Made by a program: the position numbers and the translations under genes | Assembly (NCBI RefSeq): GCF_003604215.1 | Contig: NZ_QXGS01000001.1 | Location: forward strand, 702,365 to 766,364 | Reading direction: 5' to 3' | DNA length: 64,000 bases | Source: Teichococcus vastitatis | GTDB lineage: Bacteria; Pseudomonadota; Alphaproteobacteria; Acetobacterales; Acetobacteraceae | In this document: piece by piece, positions 1-10,040 of the stretch | How the letters are laid out: each line of letters begins with the position of its first letter | Position numbering within the stretch: the first letter of the stretch is position 1 | The notes under the pieces: model-generated | The model's database searches: none | Told to the model about the DNA's origin: nothing | The model's input: only the letters and a program-made list of their open reading frames with translations

Positions 1-60
1 CACGGGCCTGAGACGCTTCCCGCCACGCCGTGGACCAGGGCGGAAGGGGAGGAGCAGGAC

Positions 61-336
61 ATGGATGCCAAGACGGTGCGGATCCGCGGCCGGGTGCAGG
101 GCGTCGGCTATCGCGACTGGATGGTGGCCGAGGCGCACCGACTGGGCGTGCAGGGCTGGGTGCGCAACCGCAGCGACGGCAGCGTGGAAGCGCTGGTTTC
201 CGGCGATGCCGCCGCCGTCAGCGCGCTGCTGACCGCCTGCCGCAAGGGCCCGCCGCTGGCCTGGGTGGAGCAGATCGACGAGGATTTCGCCGAACCTCCG
301 GCCGAGCCCGGCTTTCGCCGCGTCGCCGGCCGGTGA
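61..336 (+). CDS. acyP: acylphosphatase
   Basis: A 91-residue protein of normal length for acylphosphatases, which hydrolyse carboxyl-phosphate bonds of acyl phosphates such as acetyl phosphate in the cytoplasm. The family signature is near the N-terminus: the GRVQGVGYRDW loop at residues 10-20 contains the phosphate-binding catalytic Arg18. GWVRNRSDG at 32-40 contains the catalytic Asn36. The ATG at 61 follows a strong GGAGGAG ribosome site 6 bases upstream. The stop codon overlaps a GTG start of the following glycosyltransferase (GTGA), so the two are probably translationally coupled. Confidence in family and start is high; the physiological substrate is not known. Confidence 0.95.
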   Translation: MDAKTVRIRGRVQGVGYRDWMVAEAHRLGVQGWVRNRSDGSVEALVSGDAAAVSALLTACRKGPPLAWVEQIDEDFAEPPAEPGFRRVAGR

Positions 337-1262
337 GCCCGGTGCACAGCGTCACCGCGCCGATCATCCTCTACGCGTTCGACCGGCCGCACTACCTGGA
401 GCGGATCTGCGCCTCGCTCGCGGCGCAGCGCGGGGTGCGATTCGACCCCGCCCGAGTGTGGCTGCTTCAGGATGGCGCGGTGTCGCGCCACACCGGCCGG
501 CGCTTCACCACGGATGCGGCGCTGGATGAATGCGTCGCCGCCTTCCGGCGCCATTTTCCCGCCGGCCAGGTGATGCGCAGTCCGCATAACCTCGGCGTGG
601 CGCAGAACATCCTGCGCGGCGAGCGGCTGGCTTTCGAGGAGCTGGATGCCGAGCTGGCCTACTTCCTGGAGGACGATCTGGAGCTCGGCCCCTGGTACCT
701 GTTCGCGCTGGAGGAACTGCGCCGCCGCAGCGAGTCGTTCGACCACGTTGCCTATTTCGCCGCCTATGGCGACCACCGGCGGGATTATCCGGGCCCGGTG
801 GTGAAATACATCCCGCTGGAGCACCATTGGGGCTTCGGGCTGCGGCGGCAGGCCTGGCGGCGGATGATGGAATGGCTAGCGCCGTATTACGCGCTGCTGG
901 AGGGCCGCGACTACAATGACCGGCCGCACCGGCGCATCTTCGAACTCTACCGGCCGCTGAGCATCACCACTGAGGCGTCATCCCAGGACGCGGCCAAGAG
1001 CATCGCCTGCCTGGAGTTGGGCATGACGCGGGTGCTGACCACCGTGTCCTTTGGCCGCTATATCGGCGAGCAGGGCAATTCCTTCTCGCCGGCGCATTTC
1101 CGCGCCATGGGCTTCGACCGCATGCGCATCGCGCAGAGCGAAACCTACGAGTTCATGCCGCTCGACGAGGCGAAGCTGCGGGAGATCGACGGCTTTCACC
1201 GCCGCCACTACGAGCGGCTGCGGCGGGAACGCTTCGACGCGATTCTCGCCGCCCATGGGTAA
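333..1262 (+). CDS. glycosyltransferase, GT-A fold (GNT-I/family 2-like)
   Basis: About 309 residues with a nucleotide-sugar transferase layout. A beta strand PIILYAFDRP near residue 10 starts the Rossmann-like half. VWLLQDGA follows near residue 43, NLGVAQNILRG near residue 90, and an acidic FLEDDLELG near residue 112 fits the metal/UDP-binding DXD position. I chose the GTG at 333, which overlaps the acyP stop; a second GTG at 342 is possible. A much longer in-frame reading runs back to position 30, but that part is only the acyP gene in another frame. Acceptor and donor are unknown. A perfect hairpin follows the stop. Confidence 0.8.
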   Translation: MSPVHSVTAPIILYAFDRPHYLERICASLAAQRGVRFDPARVWLLQDGAVSRHTGRRFTTDAALDECVAAFRRHFPAGQVMRSPHNLGVAQNILRGERLAFEELDAELAYFLEDDLELGPWYLFALEELRRRSESFDHVAYFAAYGDHRRDYPGPVVKYIPLEHHWGFGLRRQAWRRMMEWLAPYYALLEGRDYNDRPHRRIFELYRPLSITTEASSQDAAKSIACLELGMTRVLTTVSFGRYIGEQGNSFSPAHFRAMGFDRMRIAQSETYEFMPLDEAKLREIDGFHRRHYERLRRERFDAILAAHG

Positions 1263-1267
1263 GGGCG

Positions 1268-1290
1268 GCCGGGGAGACGCCCTCCCCGGC
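1268..1290. terminator. bidirectional hairpin terminator
   Basis: A perfect 9-bp inverted repeat (GCCGGGGAG / CTCCCCGGC) with a 5-base loop lies between the stops of the convergent glycosyltransferase and amino-acid-binding protein genes. No T-tract follows on either side, as is common in very high GC genomes. Confidence 0.6.
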
Positions 1291-1298
1291 ATGATGCC

Positions 1299-2321
1299 TC
1301 AGCGCATCGGCGGCGCATATTGCAGCCCGCCCTTGGTCCACAGGCTGTTCAGCCCTCGCTGAACGCCGATCGGGGTGATGTTGCGCTCCCAGGTCTCGCC
1401 GAAATTGCCAACCTGGCGCACGACCTGCACCGCCCAGTCCGGCGCCAGCCCCAGCATCTTGCCCAGCTCGCCGCTCCTGCCCATGAAGCGCTGCACGTCC
1501 GGGTTGGTGCTGTTCTCGAACTCGGCCAGGTTGGTGCTGGTGATGCCGAGCTCCTCCGCCGTCAGCTGCGCGAAATGCGTCCAGCGCACGATGTCGAAGA
1601 ACCGCCAGTCGCCCTTGCGGATGGCGGCGCCGAGCGGCTCCTTCGAAATCACCTCGGGCAGCAGCACGTAGTCGGCGGGGTTGCGCTGCACCGCACGGAA
1701 GGCGGCAAGCGAAGAGGTGTCGTTGGTATAGGAATCGCAGCGCCCGGCAATAAAGGCGGAGCGCAGTTCCTCGACGTTCTCGATGACGACCGGTGTGAAC
1801 TTGATGCCGTTGCTGCGGAAGTAATCGGCGGCGTTCAGCTCGGAGGTGGTGCCGGGCTGCAGGCACAGGGTGGCGCCGTCGAGCTGCTTGGCGCTCTCCA
1901 CCCCGAGCGACTTCCGCACCATGAAGCCCTGGCCATCGTAGAAATTGACTGTGGCGAAGGCGAGGCCCAGCGCCGCCTCGCGCGCGAGGGACCAGGTGGT
2001 GCTGCGCACCAGCAGGTCCAGCTCCCCCGATTGCAGCGCGGTGAAGCGGTTCTGGGTGGTGGTGTTGACGTAGCGCACCTTGTCCGCGTCGCCGAGGATG
2101 GCGGCGGCGACGGCGCGGCAGCCATCCACGTCGAGGCCGCGATAGACGCCGCGGCTGTCAGGCAGGCTGAAGCCGGCGGTGGTGCCGATCACGCCGCAGA
2201 CCAGCGTTCCGCGGGCGCGGATGGCGCCCACCGTGTCGGCGGCAGGCTGGGCGGCGGCGGGGAGGCCGAAGCCGGCCACGAGCGCGAGGCCGCCCGCGAG
2301 GGCAGCGAGATTTCGGAACAC
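1299..2321 (-). CDS. general L-amino acid ABC transporter substrate-binding protein (AapJ-like)
   Basis: A 340-residue periplasmic binding protein of the polar amino acid family. It opens with a Sec signal peptide (LAALAGGLALVAGFGLPAAA). The mature domain begins DTVGAIRARGTLVCGV and contains FSLPDSRGVYRGLDVDGCRAVAAA in two parts, LLVRSTTWSLAREA and LCLQPGTTSELN, all typical of AapJ/BztA proteins. The GTG at 2321 sits 6 bases from a GGGAG site and exactly precedes the signal peptide, so longer in-frame extensions are rejected. No permease or ATPase gene adjoins it, so it is an orphan component that probably serves a transporter encoded elsewhere. Confidence 0.88.
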   Translation of the reverse strand: MFRNLAALAGGLALVAGFGLPAAAQPAADTVGAIRARGTLVCGVIGTTAGFSLPDSRGVYRGLDVDGCRAVAAAILGDADKVRYVNTTTQNRFTALQSGELDLLVRSTTWSLAREAALGLAFATVNFYDGQGFMVRKSLGVESAKQLDGATLCLQPGTTSELNAADYFRSNGIKFTPVVIENVEELRSAFIAGRCDSYTNDTSSLAAFRAVQRNPADYVLLPEVISKEPLGAAIRKGDWRFFDIVRWTHFAQLTAEELGITSTNLAEFENSTNPDVQRFMGRSGELGKMLGLAPDWAVQVVRQVGNFGETWERNITPIGVQRGLNSLWTKGGLQYAPPMR

Positions 2322-2815
2322 GGCATTTCTCCCTGGGTTTTTCTGGGCCGGCGCGTCGCCGGCCAGGCAAGTCTTCCCGCCCCGCCAACGCTCGGCAAGC
2401 CGGAACACGCGGGGAAGCGCAATGCGCCAATGTAGGCGGCCGGGGGCGGCGCTGCGGCCCGAACAGGTCCCGCCGCCGGATGCGGCCGCCGGCCCTCTCG
2501 CACCGGCGGCGTGCAGCCCGCCCCTGGCTGAGGAGTGATCGATGACGCCCGGCACGTCAGGAGATGAAGCTGTGGCCGCATGCCTCAGCGAAGCGGCCGG
2601 CACCAGGGTGACCTTGCTGACGGAATGACCTGCCGCAGTGAATCATAATATTATCATCCAGCTCTCCGGTGCACAGGATCCGGGCGGATTTCGCTATCCG
2701 GCAGCAGTTGTGGGCCCTGGCGGTTCTTCGCGCGGCAGGTCATTCTGTTTCGGCATGGCCAGAGATACGGCGATGCCTGCACAGCCCCGCTTCCATCTCC
2801 GGATCATTCCCCACC
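2322..2815. promoter_or_regulatory. divergent intergenic region with AT-rich core
   Basis: About 490 bases separate the binding-protein gene from the MFS gene on the other strand. Most is GC-rich with no convincing gene. A conspicuous AT-rich patch at about 2637-2660 contains the 10-bp palindrome ATAATATTAT. It is a reasonable place for a promoter or operator of the rightward MFS gene, but no clear -35/-10 pair could be fixed. Confidence 0.35.
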
Positions 2816-3985
2816 ATGCCTGTCTGGCTGCCCCTGTTGCTCGGCTTTCTGACCGCGATCGGGCCGCTCTCGACCGACATGTACCTTCCCGCCTTTCCAG
2901 CCATCGAGCACGGGTTCGGCGCGCCAACGGGATCGGCCGAGTTGACGCTGGCCGCCTGGTTCCTCGGTTTGTCGGTCGGGCAGCTGGTGCAGGGCACGCT
3001 CGGGGACCGGCTGGGCCGGCGGCGGCCGCTGCTGATCGGCCTGTTCATCTTTATCCTCGGTTCGGTGGGCTGCGCCACCGCCACCAGCATCGAGATGCTG
3101 GCGACCTTCCGCTGCGTCGCCGCCTTCGGCGGCTCGGCCAGCATGGTGCTGCCGCGTGCCGTGGTGCGCGACTTGGCGGATGGTCACGCGGCGGCGAAGC
3201 TGATGTCGCGGCTGATGCTGGTGATGGGCGCGGCACCGATCCTGGCCCCCAGCCTGGGCGGGCTGATGCTGAACTTCGGCGGCTGGCGGCCGATCTTCTG
3301 GTTCGGGGCCGGATATGCCGTGATCTCCTCCGTGCTGGTGTGGCGGCTGCTGCCGGAAACCCTGGCCCCCGAACGCCGCCTGCGGCTCGGCTTCAGCGCC
3401 TTGCTGGTGCGCTTCCTGCAGATCCTGCGCGAGCCCAGCTTCATCACCCACGTGATGATGGGCAGCGCTATGCTGTTCATGCTGTTCGCCTTTATCGGCG
3501 GCGCGGCCGGAGTGTTCGTCGGCCAGTTCGGCATGACGCCGGGTGCCTTCGCCATCCTGTTCGGCGCCAACGCTTCCGGCTTCATCATCTGCTCGCAGCT
3601 CAACCCGCCGATGCTGCTGCGCTTCGGGCCGCAGCGGCTGGTGCGGATGGCGGCCCTGGCGATCCTGCTGGCAACGCTGGTGCTGACCGTGATCGCCTAT
3701 GTTGGTCCGCCGCATTGGCTGGCGATCCTGCTGCCAGTGGCGGTGGCGATGTCCTGCTCGTCCTTCGTGATGCCCAACGCGGCGGTCGGCGCCTTGAGCC
3801 GGCATGCCATGCAGGCGGGCTCCGCCTCGGCCCTGATGGGCACGCTGCAATTCGCCATCGCCGGCAGCAGCGGCTTCCTGCTCAGCCACTTCGCCGACGG
3901 CACGGCGCGGCCGATGGCGACGCTGATGCTGCTGGGCGCCCTGGGGGCGGTGCTGGCCGAGCGGCTGCGGCCGGCGCCCCGCTGA
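2816..3985 (+). CDS. MFS multidrug exporter, Bcr/CflA subfamily
   Basis: A 389-residue, roughly 12-helix transporter. Diagnostic features are the TM1 segment GPLSTDMYLPAFP (residues 17-28) and MFS motif A GDRLGRRRP (63-71), then MLPRAVVRDL and the late LLPETLAPE linker. All are characteristic of the Bcr/CflA drug:proton antiporters. The ATG at 2816 places TM1 at the N-terminus as in the family. Upstream in-frame codons would add about 49 residues without membrane character. The gene stands alone between two leftward genes. A second Bcr/CflA-like gene lies at 24422. Substrate cannot be predicted. Confidence 0.88.
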   Translation: MPVWLPLLLGFLTAIGPLSTDMYLPAFPAIEHGFGAPTGSAELTLAAWFLGLSVGQLVQGTLGDRLGRRRPLLIGLFIFILGSVGCATATSIEMLATFRCVAAFGGSASMVLPRAVVRDLADGHAAAKLMSRLMLVMGAAPILAPSLGGLMLNFGGWRPIFWFGAGYAVISSVLVWRLLPETLAPERRLRLGFSALLVRFLQILREPSFITHVMMGSAMLFMLFAFIGGAAGVFVGQFGMTPGAFAILFGANASGFIICSQLNPPMLLRFGPQRLVRMAALAILLATLVLTVIAYVGPPHWLAILLPVAVAMSCSSFVMPNAAVGALSRHAMQAGSASALMGTLQFAIAGSSGFLLSHFADGTARPMATLMLLGALGAVLAERLRPAPR

Positions 3986-4045
3986 CACGGAAAGGGGAGA
4001 CCCTGCCTTCCCCGCCGCACCGCTCGCCCGGCTATCCCGGCCGCC

Positions 4046-5620
4046 TCATTCCCATTCAATGGTGCCGGGGGGCTTCGAGGTGATGTCGTAGGTCACCCGG
4101 TTGATGCCACGCACCTCGTTGACGATGCGGGCCGAGACGCGCGTCAGGAACTCCATGGTGAACGGGTACACATCCGCCGTCATGCCGTCCGTGGAGGTCA
4201 CCGCGCGCAGGGCGCAGACATTGTCGTAGGTGCGGCCATCGCCCATCACCCCGACGCTCTTGACCGGCAGCAGCACGGCGAAGGCTTGCCAGATGGCGTC
4301 ATAGAGGCCCGCGGCGCGGATCTCCTCCAGATAGATGGCATCGGCCTTCTGCAGGATCTGCACCCGTTCCCGCGTGACTTCGCCGGGAATGCGGATGGCC
4401 AGGCCCGGGCCGGGGAACGGGTGGCGGCCGACGATCTCCTCCGGCATGCCAAGCTCACGGCCCAGCTCGCGCACCTCGTCCTTGAACAGGTCGCGCAGCG
4501 GCTCCACCAGCTTCATCCGCATGCCCTCGGGCAGACCGCCGACATTATGGTGCGACTTGATGGTGACCGACGGCCCGCCGGTGGCCGAAACGCTCTCGAT
4601 GACGTCCGGATACAGCGTGCCCTGCGCCAGGAAATCAGCGCCGCCGATCTTGGCCTGCTCCTCTTCGAAGACCTCGATGAACAGGCGGCCGATGGTCTTG
4701 CGCTTCCGCTCCGGGTCTGTGACGCCTTCCAGCTGGCCGAGGAACAGGTCGGAGGCGTCACGGTGCACCAGCCTGATGTTGAAGCGGTCACGGAAGGTGC
4801 GGACCACCTGCTCCGTCTCGCCGCCGCGCATCACGCCGTGGTCGACATAGATGCAGGTCAGCTGGTCGCCGATGGCCTCGTGGATCAGCACGGCCGCCAC
4901 CGAGGAATCGACGCCGCCGGACAGGCCGCAGATGACCTTGCCGTCGCCGACCTGGGCGCGGATGCGCTGGATCGCCTCGGCCCGGAAGGCCGCCATGGTC
5001 CAGTCGCCCCCGCAGCCGCAGACGCCGTGGGTGAAGTTGCGCAGCAACTGTGCGCCATGCGGGGTGTGGACCACCTCGGGGTGGAACTGGATGCCGTAGA
5101 AGTGCCGGCTGTCATCGGCCACCATGGCGAAGGGGGCACCCTCGCTCACCGCCACGATTCGGAAACCCGCCGGCAGCTCGGCGACGCGGTCGCCATGGCT
5201 CATCCAGACCTGCTCCCGCGCGCCGGGAGACCAGACGTCCCGGGTCAGGGCGCATTCTTCGCGCACCTCGACATAGGACCGGCCGTATTCCTGGTGGTCG
5301 CTCTTCTCGACCCGGCCGCCGAGCTGCATGCACATGGTCTGTTGGCCGTAGCAGATGCCGAGCAGCGGCACGCCCATCTCGAACACCGCCGGCGCCGCGC
5401 GCGGGCTGCCCTCATCCACCGTGCTGGCCGGCCCGCCGGACAGGATGATGCCACGGGGCTCGAAGCCCTGGATGCGTTCGGCGGTGGCGGTGAACGGCCA
5501 CACCTCACAGTAGACGCCGGATTCCCGCACCCGGCGCGCGATCAGCTGCGTCACCTGGCTGCCGAAATCGAGGATGAGGATGCGGTCGTGGTGGAGCGCT
5601 TGGGAGGACAGGTCGGCCAT
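4046..5620 (-). CDS. guaA: GMP synthase (glutamine-hydrolysing)
   Basis: A 524-residue protein, the usual GuaA length, converting XMP to GMP with glutamine and ATP in the cytoplasm. The N-terminal class I glutamine amidotransferase has nucleophile Cys90 (LLGICYGQQ) and His180/Glu182 (FHPEV). The ATP-pyrophosphatase P-loop SGGVDSS begins at 234. The C-terminal dimerisation domain ends in the canonical GTIEWE. The start at 5620 gives [22 protein letters not shown]; upstream in-frame codons lack family similarity. It is monocistronic and shares a 139-base divergent region with the DUF1028 gene. Confidence 0.97.
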   Translation of the reverse strand: MADLSSQALHHDRILILDFGSQVTQLIARRVRESGVYCEVWPFTATAERIQGFEPRGIILSGGPASTVDEGSPRAAPAVFEMGVPLLGICYGQQTMCMQLGGRVEKSDHQEYGRSYVEVREECALTRDVWSPGAREQVWMSHGDRVAELPAGFRIVAVSEGAPFAMVADDSRHFYGIQFHPEVVHTPHGAQLLRNFTHGVCGCGGDWTMAAFRAEAIQRIRAQVGDGKVICGLSGGVDSSVAAVLIHEAIGDQLTCIYVDHGVMRGGETEQVVRTFRDRFNIRLVHRDASDLFLGQLEGVTDPERKRKTIGRLFIEVFEEEQAKIGGADFLAQGTLYPDVIESVSATGGPSVTIKSHHNVGGLPEGMRMKLVEPLRDLFKDEVRELGRELGMPEEIVGRHPFPGPGLAIRIPGEVTRERVQILQKADAIYLEEIRAAGLYDAIWQAFAVLLPVKSVGVMGDGRTYDNVCALRAVTSTDGMTADVYPFTMEFLTRVSARIVNEVRGINRVTYDITSKPPGTIEWE

Positions 5621-5759
5621 GGGCGAGCTTGCACCACAGTCATTTCCCCAAGGCAAGCGTTTCGCACGGATGGAAGGAATGCGGCCGGGGCGCGCCCCCT
5701 TGACCGGTGTGGCGGCGTCTCCCCTGATGGCAGCGGGCCAAAACGGAGGAATCGTCTGC

Positions 5760-6497
5760 ATGACTTGGTCGATCGTGGCGCATGACGCCGCAACCGGCGC
5801 CTTTGCCGTGGCCGTAACGACCTGCGCCTTTGCCGTCGGCGCCTCCTGCCCGCATGTGCGCGCCGGGGTGGGCGCCGTGTCCACGCAGTCCTTCACCAAC
5901 CGCTACCTGGCACCGGCCGTGCTGGACGCGCTGGCGCGCGGCCTGGCACCGGCGGCGGCGATCGAGGGCGCCCTGGTGGGGGATGCCGGCAAGGCGCTGC
6001 GCCAGATCCATGCCGTGGACCGGCAGGGCCGCAGCGCCGCGTGGACCGGTGAAAGCTGCGTGGAATGGGCGGGCAGCCAGTCCGGCCCTGGCTTCAGCGT
6101 CGCCGGCAACATGCTGGCGGGGCCTGCCGTGGTGGGTGAAACGGCGGCGACCTTCGCCTCCGCCACAGCCTCTCTCCTGCCGGAGCGGCTGATGCTGGCG
6201 CTGGATGCAGGCGAAGCGGCGGGCGGTGACCGCCGCGGGCGCCAGTCGGCGGCGATGAAACTGGTCACCACCGAGGACTTCCCGGACCTCGACCTGCGGG
6301 TGGACGACCATCGGGAACCGCTGGTGGAGCTGCGCCGGCTGCTGGACATCTGGCGGCAGACACGGGCACCGGCCCTGCCCTTCTCGCCTCGCAAGGCGGA
6401 TCCGGCCGGCATGATCGACAAGGCCATCATCGAGGCCGGCTGGCGGGCGCGCGGGCTGGACCTGCGCTTTCCGAGCCATCCGCCGGCCAAGGGCTGA
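5760..6497 (+). CDS. DUF1028 family protein (putative Ntn-hydrolase-like)
   Basis: A 245-residue protein beginning [21 protein letters not shown], the hallmark N-terminus of DUF1028, followed by [12 protein letters not shown] and AGNMLAG. Members of the family are often found near amidohydrolase and peptide-catabolism genes; their reaction is not established. A GGAGGA ribosome site 9 bases upstream fixes the ATG at 5760. No signal peptide is expected, since the N-terminus belongs to the conserved fold. The C-terminal part after residue 180 ([12 protein letters not shown]) is typical of longer members. Confidence 0.88.
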   Translation: MTWSIVAHDAATGAFAVAVTTCAFAVGASCPHVRAGVGAVSTQSFTNRYLAPAVLDALARGLAPAAAIEGALVGDAGKALRQIHAVDRQGRSAAWTGESCVEWAGSQSGPGFSVAGNMLAGPAVVGETAATFASATASLLPERLMLALDAGEAAGGDRRGRQSAAMKLVTTEDFPDLDLRVDDHREPLVELRRLLDIWRQTRAPALPFSPRKADPAGMIDKAIIEAGWRARGLDLRFPSHPPAKG

Positions 6498-6503
6498 AGC
6501 GTC

Positions 6504-6526
6504 CCCGGGGAAGGCGCTTCCCCGGG
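6504..6526. terminator. bidirectional hairpin terminator
   Basis: A perfect 10-bp stem (CCCGGGGAAG / CTTCCCCGGG) with a 3-base GCG loop lies between the convergent DUF1028 gene and infC. No T-tract is present. Confidence 0.65.
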
Positions 6527-6534
6527 ATGAACGC

Positions 6535-7080
6535 TTATTTGGGCGCCAGCACCATGATCATCTGCCGGTTCTCAAGGCGCGGCATCTGCTCAACCTTGGC
6601 CAATTCGCCAAGCTCGTTCCGAACGCGTTCCAGAACCCTGACGCCGAGATCCTGGTGCGCCATCTCGCGGCCACGGAAGCGCAGGGTGACCTTCACCTTG
6701 TCGCCTTCCTCCAGGAAGCCCTTCGCCGCCCGCATCTTCACGTCGTAATCGTGGTCATCAATGTTCGGACGAACCTTGATCTCCTTGATCTCGACGATCT
6801 TCTGCTTCTTGCGGGCCTCGTTGGCCTTCTTCTGCTGCTCATACTTGAACTTGCCGTAATCGGTGATCTTGCACACCGGCGGCACGGCATTGGGGCTGAT
6901 TTCCAGCAGGTCCATGCCGACGTCATAGGCACGAAGCAGGGCTTCGCGCGCACTCATGACGCCGAGCATCTCACCATCCTGGTCGATCAGGCGAACCTGC
7001 GGGACGCGAATATCCTCATTGACCCGCGGTCCTTCGCGGGGCGGCAGCTGGTTCGGAATAGGGCCTCGGGCCAGAGTCAA
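6535..7080 (-). CDS. infC: translation initiation factor IF-3
   Basis: IF-3 binds the 30S subunit and proofreads initiator tRNA and start codon. The N-domain carries [19 protein letters not shown] and [15 protein letters not shown]. The C-domain carries [31 protein letters not shown] and a VLAPK-like end. No ATG exists at the 5' end. The TTG at 7080 directly abuts an AGGAG sequence, which is too close. The ATT at 7059-7057 has GAGG 4 bases upstream, and rare ATT starts are known for infC in other bacteria, so either may be used. The gene lies 47 bases after thrS in the classic thrS-infC order. rpmI and rplT do not follow. Confidence 0.95.
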   Translation of the reverse strand: MTLARGPIPNQLPPREGPRVNEDIRVPQVRLIDQDGEMLGVMSAREALLRAYDVGMDLLEISPNAVPPVCKITDYGKFKYEQQKKANEARKKQKIVEIKEIKVRPNIDDHDYDVKMRAAKGFLEEGDKVKVTLRFRGREMAHQDLGVRVLERVRNELGELAKVEQMPRLENRQMIMVLAPK

Positions 7081-7127
7081 CTCCTGTTGCTGTTGGAACG
7101 AAATCGAAGTGTCTTATGGTCCAGCGA

Positions 7128-9083
7128 TCAGGCCGCTGCAACCTTTAGAGGGGTCTTCAGATCGGGTGGCGCGGCCTCGGCTGCAAGGGTCCCCACCGCC
7201 TCGGCCAGCGTCACCGTCACCTGCTCGCGGCCGGGCAGGCGGCGCAGCACCACCTTGCCTTCCTCCGCCTCGCGTCGGCCGATCACCGCCAGCACCGGCA
7301 CGCGGGCCTCGATATGGTCGACCACCTTGCGGTTGATCTTTTCATTGCGCAGGTCCAGCTCGACCGACAATCCGGCCTTGCGGAAGGCCTCCGCCACCTC
7401 GCGAGCGAAGGGCGAGGCTTCGTCCACGATGGTGGCGACCGCAACCTGCACGGGCGCCAGCCAGAGCGGGAAGCGCCCGGCATGCTCCTCGATCAGGATG
7501 CCGAGGAAGCGCTCAAAGGAACCCAGGATGGCGCGGTGCAGCATCACGGGGCGGTGCCGGTTGCCGTCCTCGCCGACATACTGCGCATCCAGCCGCTCGG
7601 GCAGCACGAAATCGACCTGCAGCGTGCCGCATTGCCAGTCACGGCCGATGGCGTCGCGCAGCACGAATTCCAGCTTCGGGCCGTAGAAGGCGCCCTCCCC
7701 CGGGTTCAGCTCGTACTCGACGCCGGCGATGCGGCAGGCTTCCTTCAGCGCGCCCTCGGACCGGTCCCAGGTGGCGTCGTCGCCCGCCCGCTTCTCCGGT
7801 CGGTCGGAGAACTTCACCCGGAAGCTTTCGAACCCGAAATCGCGGTAGATACGGGACAGCAGCGCCACAAATTCCACCGTTTCCTGCGCGATCTGCGCCT
7901 CGGTGCAGAAGATGTGGGCATCGTCCTGGGTGAAGGCACGCACCCGCATGATGCCGTGCAGCGCGCCCGAGGGCTCGTAGCGGTGGCAGGCGCCGAACTC
8001 GGCCATGCGCATCGGCAGCTCGCGGTAGGAGCGCAGCCCGTGGTTGAAGATCAACACGTGGCACGGGCAGTTCATCGGCTTCAGGGCGAGGACGCGGTCC
8101 TTCTCGGACTCGTCGTCCACGGTCGCGAGGAACATGTTCTCGCGGTACTTGTCCCAGTGGCCGGAGGCTTCCCACAGCTTGCGGTCCAGCAGCTGCGGGG
8201 TCTTCACCTCCTGGTAGCCGGTCGCGTCCAGACGGCGGCGCATGTAGTCCTGCACCGTGGTGTAGAGGCGCCAGCCCTTGGGATGCCAGAAGATCGACCC
8301 CGCCGCTTCCTCCTGGAGGTGGAACAGTTCCATCTCCTTGCCGATCTTGCGGTGGTCGCGCTTCTCGGCCTCCTCCAGCTGGTGCAGGTGGGCATCCAGC
8401 TCCTTTCCGTCCCGCCAGGCGGTCGCGTAGATGCGGCTCAGCATGGCGTTGCGGTGGTCGCCCCGCCAATAGGCGCCGGCCACCTTCATCAGCTTGAAGG
8501 CCGAGCCGATGTCGCCGGTCGAGCGCATGTGCGGTCCGCGGCATAGGTCCAGCCACTCGCCCTGACGGTAGACCGAGATCACCTCGCTCTCCGGCAGGTC
8601 GCGGATCAGCTCGGCCTTGTAGCGCTCGCCCTTCTTCTCGAAAAAGGCGATCGCCTCGTCGCGCGGCCATTCTTCCCGCACGAAGGGAGCGTTGCGGCCG
8701 ATGATCTCCCGCATCTTGGCCTCGATGGCCGGGAAATCCTCGGGCGTGAAGGGCTCATTGCGGGCGAAGTCGTAGTAGAAGCCGTTCTCGATCGCCGGGC
8801 CGATGGTGACCTGGGTGCCGGGATAAAGCTCCTGCACTGCCTCGGCCAACACATGGGCGGCGTCGTGGCGGATCATGCCCAGCGCCTCTGGATCCTTGCG
8901 GGTGATGAAGCGCACCGCGGCGTCGGAGGCGATCTCGTGCGACAGGTCGCGCAGCTGGCCATCCACCTCCATGGCGAGGGCCGCCTTGGCGAGGCCGGGG
9001 CCGATGCTGGCGGCCACGGTGGTGCCCGTCACAGCCCCGTCGAACTGGCGAACGGACTGGTCGGGCAGCGTGATCGCAGGCAT
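7128..9083 (-). CDS. thrS: threonyl-tRNA synthetase
   Basis: A 651-residue class II synthetase charging tRNA-Thr. The N-terminal TGS domain covers residues 1-60. The editing domain has [11 protein letters not shown] near residue 75 and a later [10 protein letters not shown] segment. The catalytic core includes [21 protein letters not shown] in part, [10 protein letters not shown] with the zinc-ligand Cys, and motif 2 [15 protein letters not shown]. The motif 3 region reads [20 protein letters not shown], and the anticodon-binding domain follows from about residue 545. The ATG at 9083 matches the family start. It heads the thrS-infC unit. Confidence 0.97.
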   Translation of the reverse strand: MPAITLPDQSVRQFDGAVTGTTVAASIGPGLAKAALAMEVDGQLRDLSHEIASDAAVRFITRKDPEALGMIRHDAAHVLAEAVQELYPGTQVTIGPAIENGFYYDFARNEPFTPEDFPAIEAKMREIIGRNAPFVREEWPRDEAIAFFEKKGERYKAELIRDLPESEVISVYRQGEWLDLCRGPHMRSTGDIGSAFKLMKVAGAYWRGDHRNAMLSRIYATAWRDGKELDAHLHQLEEAEKRDHRKIGKEMELFHLQEEAAGSIFWHPKGWRLYTTVQDYMRRRLDATGYQEVKTPQLLDRKLWEASGHWDKYRENMFLATVDDESEKDRVLALKPMNCPCHVLIFNHGLRSYRELPMRMAEFGACHRYEPSGALHGIMRVRAFTQDDAHIFCTEAQIAQETVEFVALLSRIYRDFGFESFRVKFSDRPEKRAGDDATWDRSEGALKEACRIAGVEYELNPGEGAFYGPKLEFVLRDAIGRDWQCGTLQVDFVLPERLDAQYVGEDGNRHRPVMLHRAILGSFERFLGILIEEHAGRFPLWLAPVQVAVATIVDEASPFAREVAEAFRKAGLSVELDLRNEKINRKVVDHIEARVPVLAVIGRREAEEGKVVLRRLPGREQVTVTLAEAVGTLAAEAAPPDLKTPLKVAAA

Positions 9084-9400
9084 CGGAAGGGTATTTCCCT
9101 GGGTTGATTTTCGGGCGGCGGACCATGCGGCCCGGCCATCCCGGCGTCAACGAGAAAAGGGCTTCTGAAAACGTGACGGAGAAATGCGGCAGCGCCCGGC
9201 CACAGCTATCCATCGCCGCCGCTGGCGCCTTCGCAACGGCGTTCCCGTCCTCGCATCGGGGCCCGGTCGATGCCGCATCCGGTGGCTTGAGGCCGTGGCA
9301 GCGACGCGCCGTATCGGAGGAGCCCGCCCGGGTGCCACCTGGCCGCACTCCCGGGCGCGGGCACCAGTCCCGGGAGGGTGCGCGGCACCCCGATCCCGGA
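9084..9400 (-). promoter_or_regulatory. thrS upstream leader/promoter region
   Basis: These 317 bases between thrS and the upstream acetyltransferase hold no credible gene. On the minus strand a TTGACG hexamer at 9145-9150 is followed, 17 bases on, by a weak CATGGT at 9122-9127, which could be a sigma-70-type promoter for thrS. I saw no T-box or tRNA-like operator structure. Confidence 0.35.
9348..9376 (-). terminator. hairpin terminator after acetyltransferase
   Basis: A perfect 8-bp inverted repeat (CTCCCGGG / CCCGGGAG) with a 13-base loop lies 25 bases beyond the stop of the leftward acetyltransferase gene. There is no T-tract, so this is a structural candidate only. Confidence 0.4.
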
Positions 9401-9934
9401 TCACCCGGCTGGCGGGTGGCCGCCGGAGGCCGCCAGGATCTTCTGCATGAACAGCAGGTCGAGCCAGCGGCCGAATTTGCGCCCCACCTGGCGCAGCTGG
9501 CCAGCTTCCTCGAAGCCGGCCTTCCGGTGCAGCGCCGCCGAGGCGACGTTGCTGGCCTCGATCCCGGCCAGCATCACATGCATGCCGGCCGCCACGGCCC
9601 GGTCCTGCAGGGCCTCCAGCAGCCCCTGGCCCAGGCCACGCCCGCGCAGCGCCTGATCCACATAGATGGAATGCTCCACCGTCAGCGCATAGCCGGCGAA
9701 GGGACGGAAATCCCCGTAGGAAGCGAAGCCCTGGGCACTGCCTTCCAGCTCGGCCACCAGCACCGGCAATCCGCGGCCCCGCCGCTCCCGCAGCCATGCC
9801 TGGCGGGCCTCGAGCGTGGTTTCCTCCAGGTGCCAGACGGCGGTGCTGGTCCGGATCGCCTCGTTGAAGATCGTCAGGATGCGGGGCAGGTCGCTCTCCA
9901 CCGCGTCGCGGATCAGGAATCGGGCAGGGGCCAC
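9401..9934 (-). CDS. GNAT acetyltransferase, phosphinothricin/L-amino acid N-acetyltransferase type
   Basis: A 177-residue GNAT protein. IRDAVESDLPRILTIFNEAI at the N-terminus and TAVWHLEETTLEARQAWL match the Pat/MddA group that acetylates phosphinothricin, methionine sulfoximine or related amino acids. The acetyl-CoA-binding motif A is HSIYVDQALRGRGLGQGLLEAL (residues about 100-120). Motif B includes NVASAALHRKAGFEEAG. The GTG at 9934 lies 6 bases from CTGGAG and starts exactly at the conserved N-terminus. A 106-base region separates it from the divergent M20 hydrolase. Confidence 0.85.
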   Translation of the reverse strand: MAPARFLIRDAVESDLPRILTIFNEAIRTSTAVWHLEETTLEARQAWLRERRGRGLPVLVAELEGSAQGFASYGDFRPFAGYALTVEHSIYVDQALRGRGLGQGLLEALQDRAVAAGMHVMLAGIEASNVASAALHRKAGFEEAGQLRQVGRKFGRWLDLLFMQKILAASGGHPPAG

Positions 9935-10040
9935 AGCAATCTCCAGGCAATCAGTCCGGCAGTTATCCCGCGTTCTGGGATGGATGGCCAGCCACCCCCG
10001 TTGACCGCTCCGGCGCGGCGGCTCAGTTTCGCCGCCTTTC

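Noticed and set aside
30-332. N-terminal extension of the glycosyltransferase reading frame covering acyP
   Set aside because: This stretch is the acylphosphatase gene in another frame; the GTG at 333 overlapping the acyP stop is a better start.
1299-2321. Complete amino acid ABC operon
   Set aside because: No permease or ATPase genes lie on either side; only the binding protein is present.
4286-5785. Long open frame antisense to guaA, and similar long frames opposite many genes
   Set aside because: GC-rich DNA gives long spurious frames; these have low-complexity Arg/Gly/Ala-rich products and oppose clearly conserved proteins.
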